From NCBI GenBank assembly GCA_000722615.1, contig JOKI01000005.1:1-64000 (forward strand): a stretch of 64,000 bases of DNA. Direction: 5' to 3'. This document shows positions 33,956 through 40,894 of this stretch, piece after piece. The position numbers and the translations under genes were made by a program. The notes under the pieces were generated by a model. That model did not search any database, was not told the DNA's origin, and worked only from the letters and a program-made list of their open reading frames with translations. This DNA comes from Pseudorhizobium pelagicum (GTDB taxonomy: Bacteria > Pseudomonadota > Alphaproteobacteria > Rhizobiales > Rhizobiaceae). The stretch's first letter is position 1. Every line of letters begins with the position of its first letter.

Positions 33956-34966
33956 ATGTTCACATACACACTGCGGCGATTGTTTTTTGCAATCCCGACC
34001 CTGCTGGTCATAAGCTTCGTCATCTTCGCCTTGCTCGATCTCGCTCCGAGCGACCCGACCGGCGACCTGCCCCTCACCATTCCGCCGGAAGTGCGCGAAC
34101 AGATCCGGGCTTCGCTCGGCCTGGATCAGCCCTTCCTCATCCGCTACCTGAAATGGCTGCAGCAGTTCTTCATCAACGAGCCGCTCAACATCCTGGAAAG
34201 CCTGACCGGCTGGCAGTTCGGGGACGGCGAGCGGATGCGCATCCTCTCCTGGGCCACCCGCAGCCCGGTGGTCGACCTGATCGTCCAGCGCATGCCGCAA
34301 ACGCTCTGGGTCGTCGGCCTCGCCTACCTGTTCGGCATCCTGCTGGCGGTCCCGATCGGCGTGATCTCGGCCTACAAGCAGTATTCCATCTTCGACCAGA
34401 TCGGCACCTTCGTCTCGATGGTCGGCTACTCCGTGCCGACCTTCTTCACCGGCGTCCTGCTGATCGTCATCTTCTCGTCCTACCTGCAATGGTTTCCTTC
34501 GGTCTATGACACCAATCTCGTGGTCAACGACTTCTCCAGCCTGATGGCGCAGATCCGCCAGATGGCGATGCCCGTGGCGGTGCTGGCGCTCTACAACGCC
34601 TCGCAGATCACCCGTTTCGTACGCGCCTCCATGCTGGACAACCTCCATCAGGATTATGTCCGCACCGCCCGCGCCAAGGGCGTGAAGGAAAAGGCCGTGC
34701 TTCTCGTGCACGTCCTGCGCAACAGCCTGATCCCGGTGGTGACGGTGATTGCGCTCGGCGTTCCGACGATCTTCTCCGGCGCGATCATCACCGAGCAGAT
34801 CTTCCGGGTGAACGGCCTCGGCCAGTTGCTGATCGTCGCGGTCCAGGGCGCCGACATCCCGCTGGTGCAGACCCTGACGTTCATCTTTGCCGTGCTGATC
34901 GTCCTCTTCAACCTGATTGCCGATGTGCTCTATGGCATTCTCGACCCGAGGATCCGCTATGACTGA
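33956..34966 (+). CDS. Peptide ABC transporter permease DppB-type
   Basis: 336 residues. Starts 'MFTYTLRRLFFAIPTLLVIS' as in DppB/OppB proteins; the EAA-type loop is 'YVRTARAKGVKEKAVLLVHV' followed by 'LRNSLIPVVTVIAL'. GGGGAG ends 5 nt before the ATG. It has an enlarged periplasmic loop between TM1 and TM2 (about residues 30-100). The 3' end overlaps the next permease by 8 nt. Confidence 0.94.
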   Translation: MFTYTLRRLFFAIPTLLVISFVIFALLDLAPSDPTGDLPLTIPPEVREQIRASLGLDQPFLIRYLKWLQQFFINEPLNILESLTGWQFGDGERMRILSWATRSPVVDLIVQRMPQTLWVVGLAYLFGILLAVPIGVISAYKQYSIFDQIGTFVSMVGYSVPTFFTGVLLIVIFSSYLQWFPSVYDTNLVVNDFSSLMAQIRQMAMPVAVLALYNASQITRFVRASMLDNLHQDYVRTARAKGVKEKAVLLVHVLRNSLIPVVTVIALGVPTIFSGAIITEQIFRVNGLGQLLIVAVQGADIPLVQTLTFIFAVLIVLFNLIADVLYGILDPRIRYD

Positions 34967-35873
34967 TGTCACCATCAATGCCGCGCCAGCCTCACCCGCC
35001 CGGTCCGCCATGGGCGACATGTGGCGCCAGTTCCGCGCCCACAAGGGCGGTGTCGTCGGCCTGGTCGTCTTCACCTTCATCGTCGTGGCCGTCTATGTCG
35101 GCCCCTTCATCCACACGGTGGCGCCGAACGCCATCAACATCCGCGACAAGAACCAGTGGCCGTCGCTGGCGCACCCGTTCGGCACCGACAACCTCGGCAA
35201 GGACATGCTGGCGCAGGTTCTTGCCGGTGGCAGGATTTCGCTGGCGGTCGGCATCACGGCCATGCTGCTGGCGCTCTTCCTGGGAACGTTGGTGGGCGTT
35301 CTCTCCGGCTATATCCGCAGGCTCGACGGGCCGCTGATGCGGGTCACCGACCTCTTCCTGGCCCTGCCGCTGCTGCCGCTGCTGCTGGTGATCATCATGC
35401 TGTTCCGCGACACCCTGCGGGCCGCCTTCGGTCCGGAGACGGGAATCTTCATCCTGATCGTCTTCGTCATCGGCATCACCAGCTGGATGCACACGGCGCG
35501 CATCGTGCGCGGCGACGTGCTGGCGGTGAAGAGCCAGGAGTTCATCGTCGCTGCCAAAAGCAGCGGCATGCGGGAATACCGGATCATCATCCGGCACATC
35601 CTGCCGAACGTGATGAGTTCGATCATGGTCTCCGCCACTCTCGGCATCGCCTCGGCAATCATCACGGAGTCGGCCCTGAGCTTTCTCGGCCTCGGATTCC
35701 CGTCGGACTTTCCCACCTGGGGGCGCCTTCTCTTCGACGGCGCCAACTTCCTGCAGCTGACCCCGTCACGCGTCCTGTGGCCGGGCCTGGCGATCTCGCT
35801 CACCGTGCTCAGCGTCAACTATATGGGTGACGCGATCCGCGACGCGCTCGATCCCCGGACCCTGAAGCGCTAG
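34959..35873 (+). CDS. Peptide ABC transporter permease DppC-type
   Basis: 304 residues with the DppC layout: a short cytoplasmic N-terminus, TM1, a periplasmic loop containing 'HPFGTDNLGKDMLAQVLAGG' (the universal GTDxxGxD motif) and the EAA loop 'EFIVAAKSSGMREYRII' followed by 'ILPNVMSSIMVS'; ends with 'MGDAIRDALDPR'. Overlaps the DppB stop. Two hairpins follow. Confidence 0.94.
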   Translation: MTDVTINAAPASPARSAMGDMWRQFRAHKGGVVGLVVFTFIVVAVYVGPFIHTVAPNAINIRDKNQWPSLAHPFGTDNLGKDMLAQVLAGGRISLAVGITAMLLALFLGTLVGVLSGYIRRLDGPLMRVTDLFLALPLLPLLLVIIMLFRDTLRAAFGPETGIFILIVFVIGITSWMHTARIVRGDVLAVKSQEFIVAAKSSGMREYRIIIRHILPNVMSSIMVSATLGIASAIITESALSFLGLGFPSDFPTWGRLLFDGANFLQLTPSRVLWPGLAISLTVLSVNYMGDAIRDALDPRTLKR

Positions 35874-35882
35874 AATCTGCAC

Positions 35883-35955
35883 GGGCGCCGTCCGACGACG
35901 GCGCCCCAAATTTGCGCTCGTTCGCCGCCGTCTGGCGACGGCATCGCAATTTTCT
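35883..35955 (+). terminator. Tandem hairpins after the peptide permease genes
   Basis: First stem 35883-35892 with 35897-35906 (10 bp, CGAC loop, poor T-tract). Second stem 35927-35932 with 35937-35942, extended by outer TTGCG/CGCAA pairing, followed by TTTTCTT. Together they should end the importer transcript before the stress promoter at 35975. Confidence 0.7.
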
Positions 35956-35974
35956 TGCTTTCGGATTATTTCTT

Positions 35975-35999
35975 GGAACGAAAAAACGATGACCTCGTT
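35975..35999 (+). promoter_or_regulatory. EcfG-type promoter GGAAC-N16-CGTT upstream of candidate sRNA
   Basis: Exact match to the alphaproteobacterial general-stress sigma consensus: GGAAC at 35975-35979, 16-nt spacer, CGTT at 35996-35999. The same -35/-10 words with the same spacing occur upstream of phyR 2.3 kb away. No protein gene lies downstream on this strand before the convergent kinase gene. Confidence 0.8.
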
Positions 36000-36005
36000 A
36001 TATCC

Positions 36006-36122
36006 ACGTCTGGAAGCACCCCCCCGTCCCCCGCCCTACTAAGCTTCCAGGCATTACTCTTCAGTCCCCCTCGAAGAGATGAGCTGGCCCGGTTTCGCAA
36101 GAAACCGGGCCAATTCAGTTTT
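36006..36122 (+). ncRNA. Candidate EcfG-dependent small RNA with C-rich loop (GsrN-like)
   Basis: Predicted transcript of about 115 nt starting some 6-8 nt after the EcfG -10 element. It contains a perfect 8-bp stem (36010-36017 with 36043-36050) closing a 25-nt loop made mostly of C (three runs of 7, 5 and 3 C), a short linker with another CCCCC (36066-36070), and a perfect 12-bp terminator stem (36085-36096 with 36101-36112) with a GCAA tetraloop and a T-rich tail. Caulobacter GsrN, a sigma-T-dependent stress sRNA, has a comparable size, promoter and exposed C-rich loop. C-rich loops pair with G-rich ribosome-binding regions. Expression and homology are inferred; ends are approximate. Confidence 0.7.
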
Positions 36123-36158
36123 GGGGATCTGTCAGACTGCGGGGGAGACGTCTCGAAG

Positions 36159-37190
36159 CTATTGCCCGCCGGCATCCAGCGGAAACGCCAGATGGTAGGC
36201 GATGCGGTCGTGGGCGATCACATATTGCGCCTTGCCGTTGACGGAAGCCGGCACCACGCGTTCCAGAACCGTGCTCCCGAAATGAGCCTTCAGCTCGTCC
36301 GCGTCATCGACGGGTCTCAGCGCCCTCTGTAGCGGCTCATGCCACACCATCTCGACCGTGTCCTGCCCGTCCGTATGCTTGCGGACGCAGGAGACCTCGA
36401 CCGGCAGGCCATTGCGCAGCAGCGAGCCATGGCTGACCGCATTCACGATCAGTTCGTGCAGGGCAAGCCCGAGGTGCAGGGAGGCATTGGGGCTGAGCAG
36501 CAGGTTGTCGCCGCTCACCTTCACGAGCTCCCTGTTCTCCGGCAGATATTTCTGGGTCTGCTGCTGGACGAGTTCGAAGAAATAGGCGCCGCGCCAGCTG
36601 GAATCGGTGATCAGATCCTGGGACTGCGACAGCGAATAGAGCCGCCCCCGGAATTTGTGCAGGAAAAGATCGAGCGAGCCGGAATGGCGAGCCGTCTGGA
36701 GGGCAATGCTCTGGATGATCGCCAGCAGGTTCTTTGAACGATGGCTGACCTCGCGAAGCAGGGCACGCAAAAGACGCTCGCGATGCCGCTCCTCCGAACG
36801 ATCGACGATCGTCGTCACCAGATGGACCCCGCCATCTGCGCATTCGATCGCCTGGACGCGAAACTCGAAGAATTGCTCCGCTCCGACCATAACCTCGAGC
36901 TGACCCTTGCGCCCAGGCTCCGTCATGTCGGCCTTCAGCGCGGCAAGACGTGCGGCCACATCAGCGCCGAAGATGATCTCGTCGGAAGGAGCCTCCAGGT
37001 TGTCTTGAGCCCAGACGTCCGGAAGGTTCGTAACCAATAGGTACTGCTGTCGCGCATCCTGGATGATGATGCTGGCACCAAGATCGACCAGCGCCGGCAT
37101 AAGGAACTCACGCAACCTGCCATCGCTCTGACTAGCGTGCTGCCATGTCAGCGGATGCACCAATGTGTTCACTCCGTTCCGTTCGAGCAA
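36159..37190 (-). CDS. HWE-family soluble sensor histidine kinase with PAS-like domain
   Basis: 343 residues, no membrane segment. A PAS-like sensor occupies about 33-135 ('LGASIIIQDARQQYLLVTN', ending 'VDRSEERHRERLL'). The phospho-accepting H150 is in 'REVSHRSKNLLAIIQSIALQ', the HWE-family H-box; N250 lies in 'ALHELIVNAVSHG', and 'VEMVWHE' supplies the W-x-E motif. It ends with 'HFGSTVLERVVPASVNG'. HWE/HisKA2 kinases phosphorylate PhyR in general stress circuits, and phyR is the next gene upstream on this strand. The first codon at 37190 is TTG with no obvious Shine-Dalgarno; the true start is uncertain (an ATG at 37100 would still keep the PAS core). Confidence 0.87.
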   Translation of the reverse strand: MLERNGVNTLVHPLTWQHASQSDGRLREFLMPALVDLGASIIIQDARQQYLLVTNLPDVWAQDNLEAPSDEIIFGADVAARLAALKADMTEPGRKGQLEVMVGAEQFFEFRVQAIECADGGVHLVTTIVDRSEERHRERLLRALLREVSHRSKNLLAIIQSIALQTARHSGSLDLFLHKFRGRLYSLSQSQDLITDSSWRGAYFFELVQQQTQKYLPENRELVKVSGDNLLLSPNASLHLGLALHELIVNAVSHGSLLRNGLPVEVSCVRKHTDGQDTVEMVWHEPLQRALRPVDDADELKAHFGSTVLERVVPASVNGKAQYVIAHDRIAYHLAFPLDAGGQ

Positions 37191-37442
37191 GAAAAACCGG
37201 CAATCGTGCGATTTTTCCTAATGCCTATGGGGCTTCTTATAAAGAGTCACAGCGAGCCCAACAACCAGCCAAAGACAGCTCGATACAATCAGCGGGATTT
37301 AACAGGAAACACGCGAGATCTGCACATTACGGCCTGCAACTATCAATAAAGGCGGGGATCAACAGGGGAAGAGCATGATCGTCTCCGGATGCGGGGATCA
37401 CCACGGAACGTGGCCTCCCCCCGTTGGCACCTTTTCCCGGTG

Positions 37443-38237
37443 TCAGGCCGCAGCCTTCACCGAGTCGTTGAAGAACAGCGCCTGGCTGATGAGAGCCTTC
37501 ACCATGTCCGGGTTGAAAGGCTTCGTGACGAGGAATGCGGGCTCCGGCCGCTCGCCGGTCAGCAGGCGCTCCGGGAATGCGGTAATGAAGATCACCGGCA
37601 CTGTGGAGGCCTTCAGGATCTCGTTGACGGCATCGATGCCCGAGCTGCCGTCGGCAAGCTGGATATCCGCAAGCACCATCTTGGGGCTGGTCGTCTGGAA
37701 CAGCTGTACGGCTTCCTTGTGGGTCCGCGCGATGCCCGTGACCCGGTGGCCGAGCTCCTGGACCATCTGCTCGATGTCGAGCGCGATCAGCGGTTCGTCT
37801 TCGATGATCATGATCTCTGTCGCCACCTGGCGGGAAATTTCCTTGGAGGCCTCATCCAGCAACTGCGTGGCCTTCTCGACGCTGACGTCTAGCACCTCGG
37901 CCGTTTCCTCGATCGTGAACCCCTCGACGGAGATCAGAAGGAAGGCATGGCGAGCCATGGACGGAAGGGACGAAAGATTGGCCGCCGCGCGCTGTTCCCA
38001 TGCGAAAGGGGAATCGATCGGACGGATCTCGATGGCGGTGGAACCAAAGATTGCAACGAAGAGTTTGTAGAGCGAGACACGGTCCTTGGACGTTTCAGGA
38101 AATATGGAAACATCCGCGATCAGTGCTTCCAGAACCGCAGCTACATAGGCATCTCCAGATGTCTGGGATCCGGTAACTGCTCGAGCATATCGACGCAAGT
38201 ATGGAAGGTGAGACGCAACGCGTGTGGTCAGTGACAT
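37443..38237 (-). CDS. phyR: PhyR, anti-anti-sigma response regulator
   Basis: 264 residues. Residues 1-135 form a sigma-like domain (sigma2/sigma4 mimic; 'FTIEETAEVLDVSVEKATQL' is the sigma4-like part) and 140-255 a receiver with acidic pocket E146-D147-E148 ('IMIIEDEPLIALD'), phospho-acceptor D191 ('MVLADIQLADGSSG'), T219 and K239 ('VTKPF'). When phosphorylated, PhyR binds NepR and frees EcfG. An exact EcfG promoter (38307-38283, minus strand) precedes it, giving positive feedback. The gene is divergent from nepR-ecfG. Confidence 0.97.
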   Translation of the reverse strand: MSLTTRVASHLPYLRRYARAVTGSQTSGDAYVAAVLEALIADVSIFPETSKDRVSLYKLFVAIFGSTAIEIRPIDSPFAWEQRAAANLSSLPSMARHAFLLISVEGFTIEETAEVLDVSVEKATQLLDEASKEISRQVATEIMIIEDEPLIALDIEQMVQELGHRVTGIARTHKEAVQLFQTTSPKMVLADIQLADGSSGIDAVNEILKASTVPVIFITAFPERLLTGERPEPAFLVTKPFNPDMVKALISQALFFNDSVKAAA

Positions 38238-38282
38238 TCAGTATTCTCCCCTGATGCCCGGCGGGCAAATTGACAGGTAGGG

Positions 38283-38307
38283 AACGTGGGGCTGGAAAAA
38301 AAGTTCC
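38283..38307 (-). promoter_or_regulatory. EcfG-type promoter of phyR
   Basis: On the minus strand GGAAC (38307-38303), 16-nt spacer beginning with seven T, CGTT (38286-38283), 46 bp before the phyR ATG. Exact match to the EcfG consensus. Confidence 0.85.
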
Positions 38308-38316
38308 GCAAGAGGT

Positions 38317-38341
38317 GGAACTTTTTTTCTATCGGCGCATT
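38317..38341 (+). promoter_or_regulatory. Probable EcfG-type promoter of nepR-ecfG
   Basis: GGAAC (38317-38321) followed by a 16-nt spacer, also starting with seven T, and CATT (38338-38341), one mismatch from CGTT. It mirrors the phyR promoter in the same 109-bp divergent region. A start point near 38349 favours a NepR start downstream of the first in-frame ATG. Confidence 0.6.
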
Positions 38342-38376
38342 CTGTCGTGATGAATTCGCAACAGGCTGCCCGCGTG

Positions 38377-38586
38377 ATGAGTGACGAAACCAGAAAAAAG
38401 CAGGACATGACCATCTCACATCATGAAATCAAACCCGGATCGATGCCGCCAAACGCCTCGATTTCCAGAAAGCTCCGCGAATTTTATGACGCGGTGCAAG
38501 AAGAAGGGATTCCTGACCGCTTCATGGACCTTCTCGAGAAGCTCGATGAAGCCGAACGCAGCAGCAATTCGGTGAAATCAAAATGA
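38377..38586 (+). CDS. nepR: NepR, anti-sigma factor of EcfG
   Basis: 69 residues from the ATG at 38377. The core 'ISRKLREFYDAVQEEGIPDR' followed by 'FMDLLEKLDEAE' is the two-helix NepR signature. NepR holds EcfG inactive until phosphorylated PhyR titrates it. In-frame start candidates are GTG 38347, ATG 38350, ATG 38377 and ATG 38407. 38377 is chosen because the promoter's -10 element ends at about 38341, which leaves almost no leader for the first two. The stop overlaps the ecfG ATG (ATGA), coupling anti-sigma and sigma synthesis. Confidence 0.93.
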   Translation: MSDETRKKQDMTISHHEIKPGSMPPNASISRKLREFYDAVQEEGIPDRFMDLLEKLDEAERSSNSVKSK

Positions 38587-39146
38587 CGATGACCGAGAAC
38601 GACGATCGCGGCTTCAAGCGCGACCTTCTCGCATCCTTGCCCAATCTTCGAGCCTTCGCAGTGTCCTTGACGGGGCGCCACGACAAGGCTGACGACCTCG
38701 TGCAGGACACCATCATGAAGGCCTGGGCCAATCAGACAAGCTTCACGGCCGGCACCAACATGCGGGCATGGCTGTTCACGATCCTTCGCAACGAGTTCTA
38801 CAGCCAGATGCGCAAACGCGGTCGCGAGGTTCAGGACACGGACGGACTGTTCAGCGAGCGCTTCTCGGTCCATCCCGAACAGTATGGGCGGCTCGACCTG
38901 CAGGACTTCCGCAAGGCCCTCGACAAGCTCCCCGACGACCAGCGCGAGGCGATTATCCTCGTCGGCGCAGCCGGATTTGCCTACGAGGAAGCGGCGACGA
39001 TCTGCGGCTGCGCAGTCGGCACCATCAAGAGCCGCGTCAGCCGCGCGCGCACGCGCCTTCAGGAGCTTCTCGGAGTTTCGGGAGAAGGCGACTACGGCCC
39101 GGATGCCGGCCATGCCGCCATCACGTCGCGGGCGTTCGGAAGCTAG
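38583..39146 (+). CDS. ecfG: EcfG, general stress ECF sigma factor (ECF15 type)
   Basis: 187 residues. Sigma2 spans about 15-75 ('GRHDKADDLVQDTIMKAW' and 'NMRAWLFTILRNEFYSQ'), sigma4 about 108-165 ('LDKLPDDQREAIILVGAAGF', 'YEEAATICGCAVGTIKSRVS'). No sigma1/3 domains. Directs RNA polymerase to GGAAC-N16/17-CGTT promoters, of which this window contains two exact copies. A short Gly/Asp-rich tail follows sigma4. It ends tail-to-tail with the stand-alone receiver gene, sharing stop-codon bases. Confidence 0.97.
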   Translation: MTMTENDDRGFKRDLLASLPNLRAFAVSLTGRHDKADDLVQDTIMKAWANQTSFTAGTNMRAWLFTILRNEFYSQMRKRGREVQDTDGLFSERFSVHPEQYGRLDLQDFRKALDKLPDDQREAIILVGAAGFAYEEAATICGCAVGTIKSRVSRARTRLQELLGVSGEGDYGPDAGHAAITSRAFGS

Positions 39147-39514
39147 ATATCCAGCTCCGGGAGCTTCACCGCCATCGTGACGGCTGAAAGCAGTTCCTCA
39201 TCGACAAACGGTTTCGCCACACTGGCGAAACCCTTGAACTCGGGAACCCTGTCCATGGAATCATTGGTCAGCGTCGTGAAGATCACGGCTGTTCCCGATT
39301 GCCGCAGGCGCCTGATGATATCGGTCCCGCCGTTTTCCACCACACCCGCATCAACCACCACCACATCAAAGTGCCCCGCTTCGATCGTTGCGATATAGTC
39401 GTGCGGCATGGCAAGATGAACGGTGCAGGGCAAGGTATCTGTGAGAATCCGCTCTGCTTCCATGGCGATGAGATATTCTCGATCGACGACGAGAATTTGA
39501 AGGCGCGTGGAAAT
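39143..39514 (-). CDS. Stand-alone response-regulator receiver with probable non-AUG (ATT) start
   Basis: 123 residues as annotated. Phospho-acceptor D55 ('FDVVVVDAGVV'), T80/T81 ('IFTTL') and K101 ('VAKPF') are present. The first in-frame ATG (39463) would delete beta-strand 1 and the acidic pocket. Upstream, the same frame encodes 'STRLQILVVDREYLIAMEAE', an intact receiver start, beginning at an ATT codon (39514) with AAAGGA exactly 7 nt before it; a TAG stop lies 8 codons further up. The acidic pair is D11-R12 in place of D/E-D. It may tune the PhyR circuit as a phosphate sink. A frameshift joining to an upstream ATG in another frame (39566) is the alternative. Confidence 0.75.
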   Translation of the reverse strand: MSTRLQILVVDREYLIAMEAERILTDTLPCTVHLAMPHDYIATIEAGHFDVVVVDAGVVENGGTDIIRRLRQSGTAVIFTTLTNDSMDRVPEFKGFASVAKPFVDEELLSAVTMAVKLPELDI

Positions 39515-39633
39515 CGGAAAATCCTTTCGTAAAACTCTCTAGTACAGGGCCATCAGAACTGGTCATTTAAAAAAGACACAGTAACGGTAGGGCAATTGCG
39601 CTAAACGCACGCGCCCCACAGTTTGTGAGTCTC

Positions 39634-40389
39634 ATGGCCCATCCGAAACCGATCGCGCCGCCACGCATACCCTGTCAGCACTGCCCGCTACGACGGCGGC
39701 AGACCTTCCGCGACTTCAACTCCGAGGAACTGGCGTTCGTCTCGCGCTTCAAGATCGCGGAGATGCTTGCGGAGCCCGGGATGTCGATCATCGTCGAGGG
39801 AGAGCAGAATCCGTCTCTCTACACGGTGCTCAGCGGCTGGGGGTTCCGGCACAAGATCCTGGAAGACGGCCGGCGCCAGATCCTGAACTATGTTCTCCCA
39901 GGCGACATGATCGGGCTGCAGGGCAATGTGATGGCGGAAATGCAGCACTCGGTCGAGGCTCTGACGCGCGTGACGCTCTGTACCTTCGAGCGGGAGAAGT
40001 TCCACACCCTCTTCCGCGACCACCCCTCACTGGCATTCGACATCACCTGGATCGCCTCGCGCGAGGAATCGATGCTCGACGAACACCTGTTGAGCGTCGG
40101 GCGGCGAAGTGCCCGCGAACGGGCGGCCTATCTGCTGGCTTTTCTGGATACCCGCAGCCGGGCGGCGATGGAGGGAAACACCGGCGACCACCAGTTGCCG
40201 CTCACGCAACAACATGTCGCCGATACGCTGGGGCTGTCTCTCGTCCACACCAACAAGACGTTGCGAAAACTCATCGACGGCGGATTGATCCGCTGGCGTG
40301 ACCGGGGCACCCAGGTCATCGATCAGGAAGGGCTTTATCGGGTCGCGGGATGGCGGCCGCCCGCGGAAAGCGAACGGCCGTTCATCTGA
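39634..40389 (+). CDS. Crp/Fnr-family transcriptional regulator
   Basis: 251 residues: a cyclic-nucleotide-binding-like beta-roll (about 35-145; 'MSIIVEGEQNPSLYTVLSGW', 'LPGDMIGLQGN'), a long dimer helix and a C-terminal winged HTH ('LTQQHVADTLGLSLVHTNKT' at about 192-211). N-terminal C14 and C17 ('PCQHCPLR') recall FNR-like proteins, but the full four-Cys iron-sulfur set is not present. A GTG at 39625 is an alternative start. It is convergent with, and possibly regulates, the DUF883/membrane-protein operon, which has a TTGA-N6-TCAA site. Confidence 0.9.
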   Translation: MAHPKPIAPPRIPCQHCPLRRRQTFRDFNSEELAFVSRFKIAEMLAEPGMSIIVEGEQNPSLYTVLSGWGFRHKILEDGRRQILNYVLPGDMIGLQGNVMAEMQHSVEALTRVTLCTFEREKFHTLFRDHPSLAFDITWIASREESMLDEHLLSVGRRSARERAAYLLAFLDTRSRAAMEGNTGDHQLPLTQQHVADTLGLSLVHTNKTLRKLIDGGLIRWRDRGTQVIDQEGLYRVAGWRPPAESERPFI

Positions 40390-40393
40390 TCAA

Positions 40394-40894
40394 CTACAGT
40401 CGATTGTCGATGCCAGGACCCGGAGGCGGACCCTGGCGGGGGCGCTGCTGAAGCATCGCGACAATCCCGTCCATGTTGCGCATGGCGAGAAAGCCGAGCC
40501 CACCGGCGACCGCCAGGACGGCAAGCGGGCGCGACTTCAGAACGATCGGCAGGAACGAAACAGCAGCCGTCGCCAGCAAGGCTTTGCTGCCGCTGCTGGC
40601 CGCCGTTTCCCGCCGCCGTTTCTCCTCGGCCCGGGCGCCGAGACGCGCAGCCAGGAGAAGTACCAGCGCCAGGAACACGGCACCGCCGGCAACCGCAAGC
40701 AGAGCACCGGCCGCGCCGAGTTCTTCAGCGAGCACCACTGCACCGGCTGCGACCAATGCGAAATAGGCCGTCAGGCTGAACAGCAGCACCAGAGCATAGA
40801 TCACCAGGTTGCGACGCAGGCGGTTGATGAACAGCCCCACGTCCACGGAGGCGAACGAGGCCAGAAGCGGCGCCAGTCTGGTCAGCATCAGCAT
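40394..40894 (-). CDS. Phage-holin-superfamily-like membrane protein (PF07332 type)
   Basis: 166 residues with two tightly spaced N-terminal membrane helices (about 30-53 and 60-85), a charged loop ('ARAEEKRRRET') and a third hydrophobic segment (about 118-138), then a Pro/Gly-rich tail. This layout matches the 'phage holin family' proteins that are chromosomal in many proteobacteria and typically follow YqjD/DUF883 genes. There is no phage context. Start overlaps the DUF883 stop (ATGA). Function unknown; often linked to stationary phase or stress. Confidence 0.75.
   Translation of the reverse strand: MLMLTRLAPLLASFASVDVGLFINRLRRNLVIYALVLLFSLTAYFALVAAGAVVLAEELGAAGALLAVAGGAVFLALVLLLAARLGARAEEKRRRETAASSGSKALLATAAVSFLPIVLKSRPLAVLAVAGGLGFLAMRNMDGIVAMLQQRPRQGPPPGPGIDNRL

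Noticed and set aside
35955-36332. A 125-codon plus-strand frame across the sRNA region
   Set aside because: It starts before the EcfG promoter, has no ribosome site or recognisable domain, runs through the terminator hairpin and into the antisense of the kinase gene.
37191-37442. Short plus-strand frames and a possible EcfG promoter between the kinase and phyR
   Set aside because: GGAAC near 37405 is not followed by CGTT at 16-17 nt, and the small frames have no ribosome site or recognisable product.
39463-39514. Treating the receiver gene as a truncated pseudogene
   Set aside because: The frame upstream of the first ATG encodes an intact receiver beta-1 and has a well-spaced ribosome site before an ATT codon, so an unusual start is more likely than truncation.
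39634-39690. Crp/Fnr N-terminal CxxC as an FNR iron-sulfur site
   Set aside because: Only two N-terminal cysteines and one later candidate are seen; the four-ligand FNR set is not present, so oxygen sensing by a cluster is not claimed.
40394-40894. Prophage remnant because of the holin-like protein
   Set aside because: No lysis, structural or integration genes nearby; holin-superfamily proteins of this type are regular chromosomal partners of DUF883 genes.
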